The notes: generated by a model not told the origin, from the letters alone. DNA of 64,000 nucleotides from Novosphingobium sp. Chol11 (GCF_900218065.1 NZ_OBMU01000002.1:407670-471669); one strand, 5' to 3'; numbered from the stretch's first letter, positions 28,263 to 36,841 are shown. Translations and numbers: made by a program.

Positions 28263-28426
28263 CAGATGATCCCTTTCGCTGCTCGGAGGATGATGTCTTC
28301 CAGCCATGGCGCTAGATTGTGGACCGCGATGTTTGATCGCGGACGTTTCCGTGGTCGATATCCATCCCTCGACTCTTCGGCTGCACGATATTCGTGCAGC
28401 CGAAGCTTGTTACCTTTCCTAGTCAT
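28262..28426 (-). CDS. 54-residue basic protein, translationally coupled to XRE regulator
   Basis: ATG 28426 is preceded by GGAGAGG with 2-base spacing to the following TC and reads 54 residues ending TGA at 28262-28264, which shares its A with the next ATG. The protein is highly basic in the middle (YRPRKRPRSN) and ends in an amphipathic helix (LAPWLEDIILRAAKGII). No family is recognised. A perfect 31-bp palindrome lies inside its codons 8-18, so it may be a leader ORF that couples hairpin formation to XRE translation, or a small DNA-binding partner of XRE. Confidence 0.6.
   Translation of the reverse strand: MTRKGNKLRLHEYRAAEESRDGYRPRKRPRSNIAVHNLAPWLEDIILRAAKGII
28375..28405. promoter_or_regulatory. 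31-bp perfect palindrome inside a small ORF
   Basis: CTTCGGCTGCACGA (28375-28388) and TCGTGCAGCCGAAG (28392-28405) are exact reverse complements around TAT. The 14-bp arms far exceed chance. It lies within the 54-residue gene, 113 bases upstream of the XRE start. Possible roles: operator for XRE autoregulation, or an mRNA hairpin. It is not followed by a T-run on either strand, so a terminator role is weak. Confidence 0.7.
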
Positions 28427-28624
28427 GACCTCTCCAGCTTTTGTCTTTCGCAGAAGGGTAAGGGGCACGATGCAGCTTACAAGACGGAAGTGAGCGCATC
28501 GCCCGCTCTGGAGCATTTTCCTGTCGCAATCGGCCATGCTTGAGCATAGCTTTGACGAAGATGCTTGAGGCCCTCCTGCCATGTTGGTCAGGCGGTGATC
28601 AATTCTGGCAGGAGAGGTGGACTT

Positions 28625-29077
28625 ATGACCCAGTTTTTCGACGATCTTCAGGCGCGGCTGGATAAGGAAGATGTGTCGGACTGGGTCTTCGTCAGTCAGG
28701 AGATGATCGACCAGTTCGCGGGAGCGACGAAGGATCACCAATATATCCATGTCGATCCGGAGCGCGCGAAGCAGTCTCCTTTCGGCGGGACGATTGCTCA
28801 CGGGTTCCTGACGCTTTCCCTTCTGCCCTATCTGTGTGCGGATGCGCGCGGCGACATCGTCCCGGATGGCGCGACCGAAATCAACTATGGCAGCAACAAG
28901 CTCCGTTTCCTGTCGCCGGTCCGGTCGGGCAAACATGTGCGTGGCAGGTTCAAGTCGCTGGAGGTTGTCGAAAAGCGGCCAGGCCAAATACAGCTTACCA
29001 CAGAAGCCACTGTGGAGATCGAGGGTGAGGACAAGCCTGCGCTGATCTGCGAATGGATTACCCAGTTCAAGCTTTGA
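28625..29077 (+). CDS. MaoC-like (R)-specific enoyl-CoA hydratase
   Basis: 150 residues from ATG 28625, preceded by AGGAGAGGTGGACTT. Single hot-dog domain. The catalytic pair is Asp37 and His42 in ATKDHQYIHVDPERAKQSPF, followed by GGTIAHGFLTLSLLPYL, which is the hydratase-2 motif. N-terminal FDDLQAR... and C-terminal ICEWITQFKL match NodN/MaoC-type proteins. It hydrates trans-2-enoyl-CoA to (R)-3-hydroxyacyl-CoA. It precedes the molybdopterin oxidoreductase by 54 bases, but a functional link is not certain. Confidence 0.93.
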   Translation: MTQFFDDLQARLDKEDVSDWVFVSQEMIDQFAGATKDHQYIHVDPERAKQSPFGGTIAHGFLTLSLLPYLCADARGDIVPDGATEINYGSNKLRFLSPVRSGKHVRGRFKSLEVVEKRPGQIQLTTEATVEIEGEDKPALICEWITQFKL

Positions 29078-29131
29078 ACCAAAGCCCCGCCAATCCGTTT
29101 GTGCCTGACCAGACACAAATCGGAAACAAAA

Positions 29132-31426
29132 ATGGCAGCGACCAAGGGAGGGAAACCCCGCATCAAGCCCTTCAAGGGGCCTGCGGGAGGTTGGGGTTCG
29201 GTGCGGTCGCTGGCCGAGATTCTGCCTCGCGAACATTTCCCCGCGGAGGGGATGCGGGAACTGGCGCGGCAGAACAAGCCCGATGGTTTCATGTGCGTCA
29301 GTTGCGCCTGGTCGAAACCGGCGAGCCCGCATCCTGCCGAATTTTGCGAAGAGGGCGCAAAGGCGACCGCGTGGGAACTGACGAAGCTTCGCACGACGCC
29401 TGAATTTTTCCTGGAGCATGACGTTACAAGCCTGCGCGGTTGGCGGGACTATGATCTGGAACAGCATGGACGGCTGACGCACCCGCTGCGCTATGATGCA
29501 GCTGCGGACAAATATGTGGCCTGTTCATGGGAAGAGGCTTTCGACGCCATCGCTGCGAAGTTGCGGCTGATGGATCCCAAGTCGGTGGTGTTTTACTCCT
29601 CCGGGCGCACGAGCCTGGAGGCCTCGTACATGTATGGGCTGATGGCACGCATGTACGGCAACCAGAACCTGCCTGACAGTTCGAACATGTGTCATGAATC
29701 GACCTCGGTCGGTTTGAAGGCGGCGATTGGGGAAGCGGTTGGCACGACCCAGCAGAAGGATTTCGATGATTGCGACGCAATCTTGTTCTTCGGCCAGAAT
29801 GTCGGGTCCAATTCACCTCGCATGCTCCACGACCTGCGCCGCGCGCGGAAGCGCGGTGTCGAGATCATCACATTCAATCCCCTGCGCGAACGTGGTCTTG
29901 AGCGGTTCACCGATCCACAAAATCCGATCGAGATGGCGACGCTCAAAGAGACAGGCATATCGACCCAATATCATCAGGTGAAAGCGGGCGGCGACATCGC
30001 GGCGATGATGGGTCTGGCCAAGTTCCTGATCGAGTGGGACGATGCCGCCAAGGCGGTCGGCGATCCTGCCGTACTGGATCAAGAATTTATCGAGCAGCAT
30101 ACGAAGGACTTCCACCTGTTCGCGGACAAGGTGCGCGCGACCGATTGGGATGCGATCGAACAAGAGTCCGGCCTGAGCCGTTGGAATCTGGAGGAGGCGG
30201 CGCGGGTTTATGCGCGGTCCAAGGCTGTGCTGGGCATCTACGGCATGGGCCTCACCCAGCATGTGAAGGGCGTCGAAAATGTCCGGATGCTCGTCAACCT
30301 GCTCCTGCTGCGGGGTAATATCGGTAAGCCGGGTGCTGGGCCGACGCCGGTGCGTGGTCACAGCAATGTCCAAGGGCAGCGCACCGTTGGCATTACGGAG
30401 AAGACGGAACTCGCGCCGGTCGAGAAGTTGAAGGAGCTTTATGGCTTTGATCCGCCAACCGAAAAGGGATTGGACACCGTCGAAACATGCACGGGCATAG
30501 TCGATGGGTCGGTTCGGGCCTTTGTCGGCCTTGGCGGCAATTTCCTCCGCGCAATACCCGATACGGACAAGATGGAAGCGGCCTGGCCCGATCTGGATCT
30601 TACTGTCCACATCGCGACGAAGCTCAACCGCAGCCATCTTTTCCCCGGACATGAGGCATGGTTGCTCCCCTGTCTGGGCAGGATCGAGCAGGATGTTCAG
30701 CAGAATGGCCCGCAAGCCGTGTCGATGGAGGATTCGACCAGCTGTATCCATGGCTCGCTGGGCAAGGCCGAGCCCGCCAGTCCACACCTATTGTCCGAAC
30801 CGGCTATCGTCGGCGCGATCGCCAAGCGACTGCTGCCGCATAATCCGCATGTGGATTGGGACAGCTGGGTCGCGGACTACGCCCGGATCAGGGACGCGAT
30901 CGAGGCGACCTATCCTGAAAAGTTCAAGGACTTCAACAAGCGGTTGTTCGAGCCGGGCGGCTTTTGGAAAGGGAATAAGGCGGCTGAGCGGATTTGGCAG
31001 ACGCCCAGCGGCAAGGCGGAGTTCCTGCCGCCTTCTGGCCTGTCCGCCACCGGCTTTGAGGACAAGGGTGGGCAATATCGGTTGATGACCCTCCGTTCCA
31101 ACGACCAGTTCAACACGACCATCTATGGCTATCATGACCGGTTTCGCGGGGTGAAGGGCACGCGCGACGTCCTGTTCATGAATGCTGAGGACATGATGGC
31201 GGAAGGCGTGAAGGAAGGGGATGTGATTGCCTTAGAAGCGCCGTCACCAGATGGGCGCGTGCGTCGGCGACCGGGCCTGATCGCCACGGTCTACAATATT
31301 CCGCGCGGGTGCCTTGGCGCCTATTATCCCGAATGCAATGTGCTGATCCCGATCGAGCACCATGCCGAAGAAAGCCATGTCCCCGCGGCCAAATCGGTGC
31401 CGGTGGTTATCAGAAGGGAGGGATGA
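29132..31426 (+). CDS. FdhF/YdeP-type molybdopterin oxidoreductase
   Basis: 764 residues from ATG 29132 (an ATG at 29099 would add 11). The length and motifs match the YdeP branch of the DMSO reductase family: N-terminal FMCVSCAWSKP (Cys55, Cys58, then Cys72), SSGRTSLEASYMYGLMARM, NMCHESTSVGLK, FFGQNVGSNSPRML, GMGLTQHVKGVENVRMLVNL, GNIGKPGAGPTPVRGHSNVQG, and the C-terminal molybdopterin-binding domain with NTTIYGYHDRFRG and NIPRGCLGAYYPECN. The cysteine spacing does not match a standard four-cysteine 4Fe-4S site, so any cluster is uncertain. No Tat signal, so cytoplasmic. Its stop overlaps the next start (ATGA), linking it to a cytochrome and oxidase operon. Substrate unknown; formate activity should not be assumed. 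Confidence 0.9.
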   Translation: MAATKGGKPRIKPFKGPAGGWGSVRSLAEILPREHFPAEGMRELARQNKPDGFMCVSCAWSKPASPHPAEFCEEGAKATAWELTKLRTTPEFFLEHDVTSLRGWRDYDLEQHGRLTHPLRYDAAADKYVACSWEEAFDAIAAKLRLMDPKSVVFYSSGRTSLEASYMYGLMARMYGNQNLPDSSNMCHESTSVGLKAAIGEAVGTTQQKDFDDCDAILFFGQNVGSNSPRMLHDLRRARKRGVEIITFNPLRERGLERFTDPQNPIEMATLKETGISTQYHQVKAGGDIAAMMGLAKFLIEWDDAAKAVGDPAVLDQEFIEQHTKDFHLFADKVRATDWDAIEQESGLSRWNLEEAARVYARSKAVLGIYGMGLTQHVKGVENVRMLVNLLLLRGNIGKPGAGPTPVRGHSNVQGQRTVGITEKTELAPVEKLKELYGFDPPTEKGLDTVETCTGIVDGSVRAFVGLGGNFLRAIPDTDKMEAAWPDLDLTVHIATKLNRSHLFPGHEAWLLPCLGRIEQDVQQNGPQAVSMEDSTSCIHGSLGKAEPASPHLLSEPAIVGAIAKRLLPHNPHVDWDSWVADYARIRDAIEATYPEKFKDFNKRLFEPGGFWKGNKAAERIWQTPSGKAEFLPPSGLSATGFEDKGGQYRLMTLRSNDQFNTTIYGYHDRFRGVKGTRDVLFMNAEDMMAEGVKEGDVIALEAPSPDGRVRRRPGLIATVYNIPRGCLGAYYPECNVLIPIEHHAEESHVPAAKSVPVVIRREG

Positions 31427-31857
31427 GCCTGCCTTCCATGCGATTAGGTTCTGGTTGGATCATCGGGATGACCCTCCTGGCCGGTTGCAGCGCCGAGCAG
31501 CGCACGCTGGTAGCCGCGCAGCCGACATCCCCACCCACCGGACCTGATGATCCACGGATCGCAGCGATCAAGGGCAATTTCTACCAGATTTCGCAGGGTG
31601 GGCGCTATTTCACCTGGTATGGCTGCACCTCCTGCCATGGGGAGCCCAAGACGGGCTGGCCGCCGCGGCTGCCGTTCGTCACCTATTATGCGCGCATCGG
31701 GCATAAAGGATATGACCGGAAGATAGCTGCGGAACAAAGATGGCAGATCAGCGCCTATCTGAATTCGCTGACCGTCACCGACGCGGCCAAGCGGCACCGG
31801 CAAGCGGTGGATCAGAAGGGCGAGCCGACCGCCGGACAGTGGCAGGGGCCGTTATGA
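31423..31857 (+). CDS. Cytochrome c-type lipoprotein
   Basis: 144 residues; ATG 31423 overlaps the oxidoreductase stop and has AGGGAGG just upstream. A lipobox LLAGC puts the lipidated Cys at 22. One heme-c site, CTSCH at 68-72, is followed by a region without an obvious methionine ligand in the usual MP context. The C-terminal part (AAEQRWQISAYLNSLT) matches a class I cytochrome c fold. It should sit on the periplasmic face of the inner membrane and pass electrons between donor and oxidase. Its coupling to the next gene (ATGA) supports a joint complex. Confidence 0.85.
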   Translation: MSLPSMRLGSGWIIGMTLLAGCSAEQRTLVAAQPTSPPTGPDDPRIAAIKGNFYQISQGGRYFTWYGCTSCHGEPKTGWPPRLPFVTYYARIGHKGYDRKIAAEQRWQISAYLNSLTVTDAAKRHRQAVDQKGEPTAGQWQGPL

Positions 31858-32816
31858 GGGCCTTTGCTCTCATTACCCTGTTGCTCGCGGGATGCGCCGG
31901 GCAGCAATCCGCGATGCATGTCGCAGGCGATCAGGCGGCAACGCTGATCTCCCTGTTCCGATTGATGATGTGGGTATGCGGCATTGCCTATCTGCTGGTC
32001 ATTCTGTTCCTAGGATGGGGGCTGATCCGCAGACGATCGGCGGCGGATACGAGCGAGCAGCCTTATCACAAGCTGATGGCGGGATGGGTCGGGTTCATAC
32101 TGCTCGGCCTCATCCTGCTGGTCGTTGCGAGCTTTCTCGCCGACCGGTCGCTGGGGCAGAGACAGCAAGTCCCGTTGCAGGTACGTGTCACCGGGCATCA
32201 ATGGTGGTGGCGCATCGAATATCAGGCGGGAAATGGGCGGTGGATAGAGACCGCGAATGAACTCCACCTGCCCGCTGGCGTGCCCGTGCTGCTGGAACTG
32301 CGCGCGGCGGACGTGATCCATAGTTTTTGGGTGCCCAACCTTGCGGGCAAGATGGATATGATACCGGGCAAGATAAACAGGATGACCGTGACCGGCCGCA
32401 CCAACGGCTGGTTCAGGGGGCAATGTGCCGAATTTTGCGGGACGCAGCATGCCAATATGGCGCTGGCCGTGAAGGTCGAGCAGGTCGGTGAGTTCGACCG
32501 CTGGCTCGCTGGACAGGCGCGACCTGTGTCGCCCGGGGAAGGCGTGGCTGCTGGGCGTAAGGTCTTCGAAAGCGCCAGTTGTGCGGTTTGCCATCAAGTG
32601 CGCGGCACCGAGGCGCGGGGGCGGGTCGGGCCTGATCTCACGCATGTGGCATCCCGCCGGACCATTGCAGCTGGGACTGCGCCGATGACCCATGGCAGCC
32701 TGCGCGGCTGGATCATTCAGCCGCAGGCGATCAAGCCGGGGACGTCGATGCCCCCGAGCGACCTGTCGCCGCAGGATGCCGAAGCCGTCGCCAGCTATCT
32801 GGAGACGCTGCGATGA
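31854..32816 (+). CDS. coxB: Cytochrome c oxidase subunit II with fused cytochrome c domain (caa3-type)
   Basis: 320 residues; ATG 31854 overlaps the previous stop. A lipobox LLLAGC (Cys14) replaces the usual signal, then two membrane segments at about 30-58 and 75-96. The periplasmic CuA domain has HQWWWRIEY and the CuA ligands His156, Cys191, Glu193, Cys195, His199 and Met202. A C-terminal cytochrome c domain has CAVCH at 243-247, MPPSDLSP carrying the likely Met ligand, and VASYLETLR. This is the caa3-type subunit II, which accepts electrons from a c-type cytochrome or directly. Confidence 0.95.
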   Translation: MRAFALITLLLAGCAGQQSAMHVAGDQAATLISLFRLMMWVCGIAYLLVILFLGWGLIRRRSAADTSEQPYHKLMAGWVGFILLGLILLVVASFLADRSLGQRQQVPLQVRVTGHQWWWRIEYQAGNGRWIETANELHLPAGVPVLLELRAADVIHSFWVPNLAGKMDMIPGKINRMTVTGRTNGWFRGQCAEFCGTQHANMALAVKVEQVGEFDRWLAGQARPVSPGEGVAAGRKVFESASCAVCHQVRGTEARGRVGPDLTHVASRRTIAAGTAPMTHGSLRGWIIQPQAIKPGTSMPPSDLSPQDAEAVASYLETLR

Positions 32817-34687
32817 GCCAGCGCCATGAGCAGCTTCAGGCGACATGGTCGGACCCGCCCGGCATCTGGGGCTTCCTGACCACCGTCAATCCTCGGCGGA
32901 TCGCTGCCCGATATGTGCTGACGGCGATCGCGTTGCTGATCCTGTCCGGACTTCTGGCGCTCGACATGCGGGTGCAGCTCAGCCAGCCGCAGATGCACCG
33001 GATGACGGCGCAGCTTTATAATGAATCCTTTGCGCTGCACGGATCCACCATGTTGTTTCTGGTGTCCGTGCCGGTCATGGAAGCCATGGCCATGTGGCTG
33101 GTGCCTTTGATGCTGGGGCAGCGGACAATGGCTTTCCCGCGGCTCAATGCCTTCAGCTACTGGCTGTACCTGGGTGGGGTGATGATGCTGTGGGTGCCGC
33201 ACACGCTGGGCGTGACGCCGGACCTGGGTTGGTTCGAATATCCGCCACTCTCGGGCCCATCCTATTCGCCCGGCCACCGCGCCGACATCTGGGCGCAGAT
33301 GATCACCTTTACGGAGGTGGCGGCGCTGGCAGTGTCGGTCAATGTCGCGGTCACGATCCTGAAGATGCGGCCGCCCGGCATGACGCTGGCGAAGATGCCC
33401 GCCTTTCTCTGGGCCATGCTGGTGTCGGCGGTGATGACGATTATCGCCTTGCCGGCGGTGATGCTGGTGACGTCGATGCTCATCGCGGACCGGCTGGTAT
33501 CCACCCATTTCTTCAGTCCGGCTGGCGGCGGCGACGTACTGTTGTTCCAGCACCTCTTTTGGTTCTTTGGCCATCCTGAAGTCTATATCATCTTCCTGCC
33601 GGGGGTAGGCTTCGTGTCGGCGATCGTCGAGACCTTCTCCCGCCGCCGCCTGTTCGGTCATGTGCCGGTCGTGCTGTCTATGCTGGCCATCGCGATCCTG
33701 GCATTTGGACTTTGGGTGCATCACATGTTTGCCGTCGGCCTGCCGAAGGTCGGTAACGCGCTGTACACGGCAGCGAGCATGGCGATCGCCTTGCCTGCCG
33801 GTATCCAGATATTCTGCTTCATCGCTACGATCGCACTTGGCAAGCCAAGTTACCGCACGCCATTGCTGTGGATCATCGCATTCATCCTGACCTTCGTAAT
33901 CGGAGGGCTGTCCGGCATAATGACGGCGTCGGCGCCGCTCGACCTGCAGCTCACCGACACCTATTTCGTGGTCGCGCACCTTCACTATGTCCTGATCGGC
34001 GGAGCGATGTTCCCGCTATTTGGCGCTTTCACCTATTGGTATCCCAAGGCGACGGGCCGGTTGATGTCCGATGGCTGGGGCATCGTAAGTTGCGCGCTGA
34101 TCGTTGGCGGCTTCAACATCGCCTTTTTTCCGATGCACATATTGGGCCTGATGGGCATGCCACGCCGCATCTATACCTATGGGCCGGAGATGGGCTGGGG
34201 TGATCTGAACCTGGTGGCGACGGGGGGAACCGTCATCGCTTCGGTGGGAGCTTCGATCTTTGTGGCGAACGCGTTGATCAGCTATTGGCGCGGGAAAAGA
34301 TCAGGCGCGGACCCCTGGAGCGGGTCGACGCTGGAATGGGCAACCCGTTCGCCGCCCTCCAACTATGCCTTCGCCGACGTGCCGGTGGTGCAGAGCGCGG
34401 CGCCGATGTGGGACAATCCGCTTGGGCCCTTCCCGGTGATGCGGGGTCTTTCCAGCCGATGCCGGGAAGCGCTGGTCACGTCCTTGGTGGACGCCAATCC
34501 CCAATGTCGCCAGCCAAGTCCCGGGCCGTCCATCTGGCCGCTGGTTGCCGCGCTGGTGACATCGGCCTTGTTCGTGGGCAGCATCTACACGCCCTGGGCG
34601 CTGGTTTGGGGTGCTGTGCCGCTGGCGCTGGTGTTGACGGCCTGGTTCTGGCCCACGCGGCCACGGCGGAAGGAGGCGCAGGCATGA
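32813..34687 (+). CDS. ctaD: Cytochrome c oxidase subunit I
   Basis: 624 residues; ATG 32813 overlaps the previous stop. About 14 hydrophobic segments. Heme and copper ligands are visible: His76 in ALHGSTM (low-spin heme a), His254 with the crosslinking Tyr258 in GHPEVYI, His303-His304 in WVHHMF, and His389 and His391 in VVAHLHYV. The protein is longer than a 550-residue subunit I, with a C-terminal extension ending in two further helices. It reduces O2 to water and pumps protons. It is part of the gene chain from the molybdopterin enzyme to the last cytochrome. Confidence 0.96.
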   Translation: MSQRHEQLQATWSDPPGIWGFLTTVNPRRIAARYVLTAIALLILSGLLALDMRVQLSQPQMHRMTAQLYNESFALHGSTMLFLVSVPVMEAMAMWLVPLMLGQRTMAFPRLNAFSYWLYLGGVMMLWVPHTLGVTPDLGWFEYPPLSGPSYSPGHRADIWAQMITFTEVAALAVSVNVAVTILKMRPPGMTLAKMPAFLWAMLVSAVMTIIALPAVMLVTSMLIADRLVSTHFFSPAGGGDVLLFQHLFWFFGHPEVYIIFLPGVGFVSAIVETFSRRRLFGHVPVVLSMLAIAILAFGLWVHHMFAVGLPKVGNALYTAASMAIALPAGIQIFCFIATIALGKPSYRTPLLWIIAFILTFVIGGLSGIMTASAPLDLQLTDTYFVVAHLHYVLIGGAMFPLFGAFTYWYPKATGRLMSDGWGIVSCALIVGGFNIAFFPMHILGLMGMPRRIYTYGPEMGWGDLNLVATGGTVIASVGASIFVANALISYWRGKRSGADPWSGSTLEWATRSPPSNYAFADVPVVQSAAPMWDNPLGPFPVMRGLSSRCREALVTSLVDANPQCRQPSPGPSIWPLVAALVTSALFVGSIYTPWALVWGAVPLALVLTAWFWPTRPRRKEAQA

Positions 34688-35298
34688 CCGATCGGCCAGT
34701 CTATGTGCAGGGGGACCTGTCGAGCTTGCCGGAGAGCAAGGATGGTCCGGCAAGCCTTGCCTGGTGGGGCAATGCCGGTTTCATGCTGATCGAAGGAACC
34801 GCCTTTCTGCTGGCGGGCGGGTCTTATCTCTACCTGATGATGGCGGGTCCCGATTGGCCGCCGAAGGGGTTCGCGCCGCCGCAGCTGGTCTGGGGCATCG
34901 TCTTCACGATCGGGCTGTTGCTCAGTGAAATTCCGAACCGTTGGCTGATCAAGAAGGCCAGCGCGAGGGATGAGAGGGCTGTGCGCATCGGCATCATCAT
35001 CATGACGCTGGCCGCGTTTCTCCTGTTCATACCGCGTGCGCTGGAGTTCACCGCGCTGGGGCTGCGCTGGGATGAGCACGCCTATGGGTCGGTGCTGTGG
35101 ATGCTGATGATCCTGCACACGGTTCATCTGATCACTGACTGGGGAGACACGCTGGTACTAGCGCTCTGGCTGCACACGCATGAAGTGGGCGACCGGCAGT
35201 TTGCCGATGTGGAGGACAATGCGAATTACTGGCGGTTCGTCGAGCTCAGCTGGCTGCCGCTTTACGCCTTGATCTACTGGGCACCGAGGCTGGCATGA
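34684..35298 (+). CDS. ctaE: Cytochrome c oxidase subunit III
   Basis: 204 residues; ATG 34684 overlaps the previous stop. About five membrane segments, with WWGNAGFMLIEGTAFLLAGGS near the N-terminus, a conserved acidic position in the first helix, and HTVHLITDWGDTLVLALWLHTHEVG and YWRFVELSWLPLYALIYW at the C-terminus, which match the short caa3-type subunit III. It stabilises subunit I. Start is fixed by the overlap and by GGAGGCGCAGGC upstream. Confidence 0.92.
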   Translation: MTDRPVYVQGDLSSLPESKDGPASLAWWGNAGFMLIEGTAFLLAGGSYLYLMMAGPDWPPKGFAPPQLVWGIVFTIGLLLSEIPNRWLIKKASARDERAVRIGIIIMTLAAFLLFIPRALEFTALGLRWDEHAYGSVLWMLMILHTVHLITDWGDTLVLALWLHTHEVGDRQFADVEDNANYWRFVELSWLPLYALIYWAPRLA

Positions 35299-35579
35299 GC
35301 AGGAACGCGCGCTACGCCATCCTTTTCGCCGGACCTCCGCTGCTCTGGTTCGCGAGCCAGCAGGGGATCAGCTTTTTCCTGCATGCCTGGTGCCGGGCGG
35401 GCACATATTGGCCGGGCGCTGGGATTGCGCTGTTTCTACTGATCGCTGGCACCGCTTCCTGGGGGCTGGTGAGGCTGGCGCCGGGGAAATGGGGGGCGTT
35501 CTTGTGGGTGGGGATATTCTTTCTGGCGTTGATGTTCCAGGCACTGGCTCTGCTGATCCTGGAGGGGTGCCGGGCATGA
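35295..35579 (+). CDS. Small membrane protein of the oxidase operon
   Basis: 94 residues, ATGA overlap with the previous gene. Three predicted membrane helices at about 8-28, 38-58 and 66-88. The short hydrophilic N-terminus (MSRNARY) and GPPLLWFASQQGISFFLHAWC resemble small proteins in caa3-type operons that may act as subunit IV or assembly factors. No cofactor ligand is evident. Function inferred only from its position between subunit III and a cytochrome c. Confidence 0.75.
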   Translation: MSRNARYAILFAGPPLLWFASQQGISFFLHAWCRAGTYWPGAGIALFLLIAGTASWGLVRLAPGKWGAFLWVGIFFLALMFQALALLILEGCRA

Positions 35580-36004
35580 GGCGCGTTCCTGACAGCCTGT
35601 GGCTTGTGGCGGTGTTGGCTGGCTTTGGCGCGGTGGGGGCGATTGGCAGCTTCGTCGTGCAACAGCGGCAGGAGATGAGCAGGCAGGAGAAGCATGCGCA
35701 GGCACTTACGGGCGGCGTTGTGGAACGGGGCGAGCGGGCGATCGTGGCGAGGCAATGTAGCGCCTGTCATGAGATACCTGGCATAGCGGCATCGCGTGGG
35801 GCGGTGGGGCCCTCCTTGGCTGGCTTTGCCGCGCGCAAAACCGTGGCGGGGATGCTGCGGAACGATCCGGACGCGCTGGTGCGGTGGATTCGCTATCCGC
35901 AATCGGTGGTGCCGGGCAACGCCATGCCGAACATGGGCATAGGGGAAAAGGAAGCGCGCGACATCGCCGCTTATCTCTATACCCTTTCGCCCAGGGAAAC
36001 ATAG
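35576..36004 (+). CDS. Membrane-anchored cytochrome c
   Basis: 142 residues; ATG 35576 overlaps the previous stop and has GGAGGGGTGCCGGGC upstream. An N-terminal membrane anchor (about 7-30, LWLVAVLAGFGAVGAIGSFVV) is followed by a class I cytochrome c domain with CSACH at about 63-67, VGPSLAGFAARK, and the Met ligand in NAMPNMGIGEKEARDIAAYLY. Likely electron donor to the oxidase, in addition to the cytochrome domain of subunit II. Its last 28 bases overlap the convergent ctaG gene. Confidence 0.92.
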   Translation: MRRVPDSLWLVAVLAGFGAVGAIGSFVVQQRQEMSRQEKHAQALTGGVVERGERAIVARQCSACHEIPGIAASRGAVGPSLAGFAARKTVAGMLRNDPDALVRWIRYPQSVVPGNAMPNMGIGEKEARDIAAYLYTLSPRET

Positions 36005-36720
36005 GCTGGCCCGTCATCCTGCTGTTCGGCGAGGATGTGCCAGGCGTAGAAGAGGGCGGCGGCGAGATAGAGCGTGCCGCCGGGAATCCACATGAGGATG
36101 CCTGCAAGCTGCTGGTCGTCGAGCGGGCTCATGCCCCAAGGCTGGGTTGTCAGCCAGTGCGGGCGGTAGAGGGCGCTTTGGGCAAAGGCGAGCAACGCGC
36201 CGAGCAAGCTCATCTGCATCATGGTTGCGAACAGGGCGATGATCCGGCCGGGGAGTTCCGAACGGGCGAGAGCGTGCCAGAAGCCGGTGGCGGAAAGAAG
36301 GATGCTGAGTTGCATCAGCCAGAAGGCGGCGGAATTGGACAGCGCCAGATCATATGCTGGCGGAGCGTGCCAGAACCAGAGGACCAGCGCCTGAAGAACC
36401 GTCCAGCTGGCGAGCGATCCGCGTTTGGGGAGCATGGCTGCCGCGCGGGCGAGCAGGGGGGCGGCTATCAGGATCAGGACGAGATGATGGACTGACCGGG
36501 CGGAGAAGAGAGCCGAGCCGATCGCGCAGAATGGGGAAATGTAGAGAATTGCCCAGATGCCCGTGAAGGCGATCGCGGGTTTTCGCGAATGGGGAGGAAG
36601 GCGCAGGGAAAGGAAGAGGGTGGCGGCGATGGCCAGCAGCAATAGCGGGTCCCAGTTCCACCGGGTCCAGAACTCCGCGGGCAGGGGAGCGATGCCGCAA
36701 TAGGGGGTGGGATTTTCCAA
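35977..36720 (-). CDS. ctaG: CtaG-type cytochrome c oxidase assembly factor (caa3 family)
   Basis: 247 residues from ATG 36720. About seven hydrophobic segments; typical caa3_CtaG features are YCGIAPLPAEFWTRWNWDPL at the start, FCAIGSALFSARSVHHLVLILIAAPLL, and FWHAPPAYDLAL. The protein helps insert copper into the oxidase in organisms that use caa3-type enzymes. It lies convergent to the oxidase operon and shares 28 bases with the last cytochrome gene. Read with its context, it serves that oxidase. Confidence 0.9.
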   Translation of the reverse strand: MENPTPYCGIAPLPAEFWTRWNWDPLLLLAIAATLFLSLRLPPHSRKPAIAFTGIWAILYISPFCAIGSALFSARSVHHLVLILIAAPLLARAAAMLPKRGSLASWTVLQALVLWFWHAPPAYDLALSNSAAFWLMQLSILLSATGFWHALARSELPGRIIALFATMMQMSLLGALLAFAQSALYRPHWLTTQPWGMSPLDDQQLAGILMWIPGGTLYLAAALFYAWHILAEQQDDGPAYVSLGERV

Positions 36721-36841
36721 CCGGGACGATCCTCTGTTTCCGTCACCAAGTCGTGAGGGGGAGGATCGTTCCCATGAAGGAGATGGTGAATTGAAAGGGT
36801 TTTGGAGATTTGGGGCCGAAAATTGACCTGAAGGTCAGGAT

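Noticed and set aside
29132..31426. Selenocysteine formate dehydrogenase (FdhF)
   Set aside because: No in-frame TGA occurs at the catalytic position; the sequence reads Cys in MCHE, and overall motifs match YdeP rather than FdhF.
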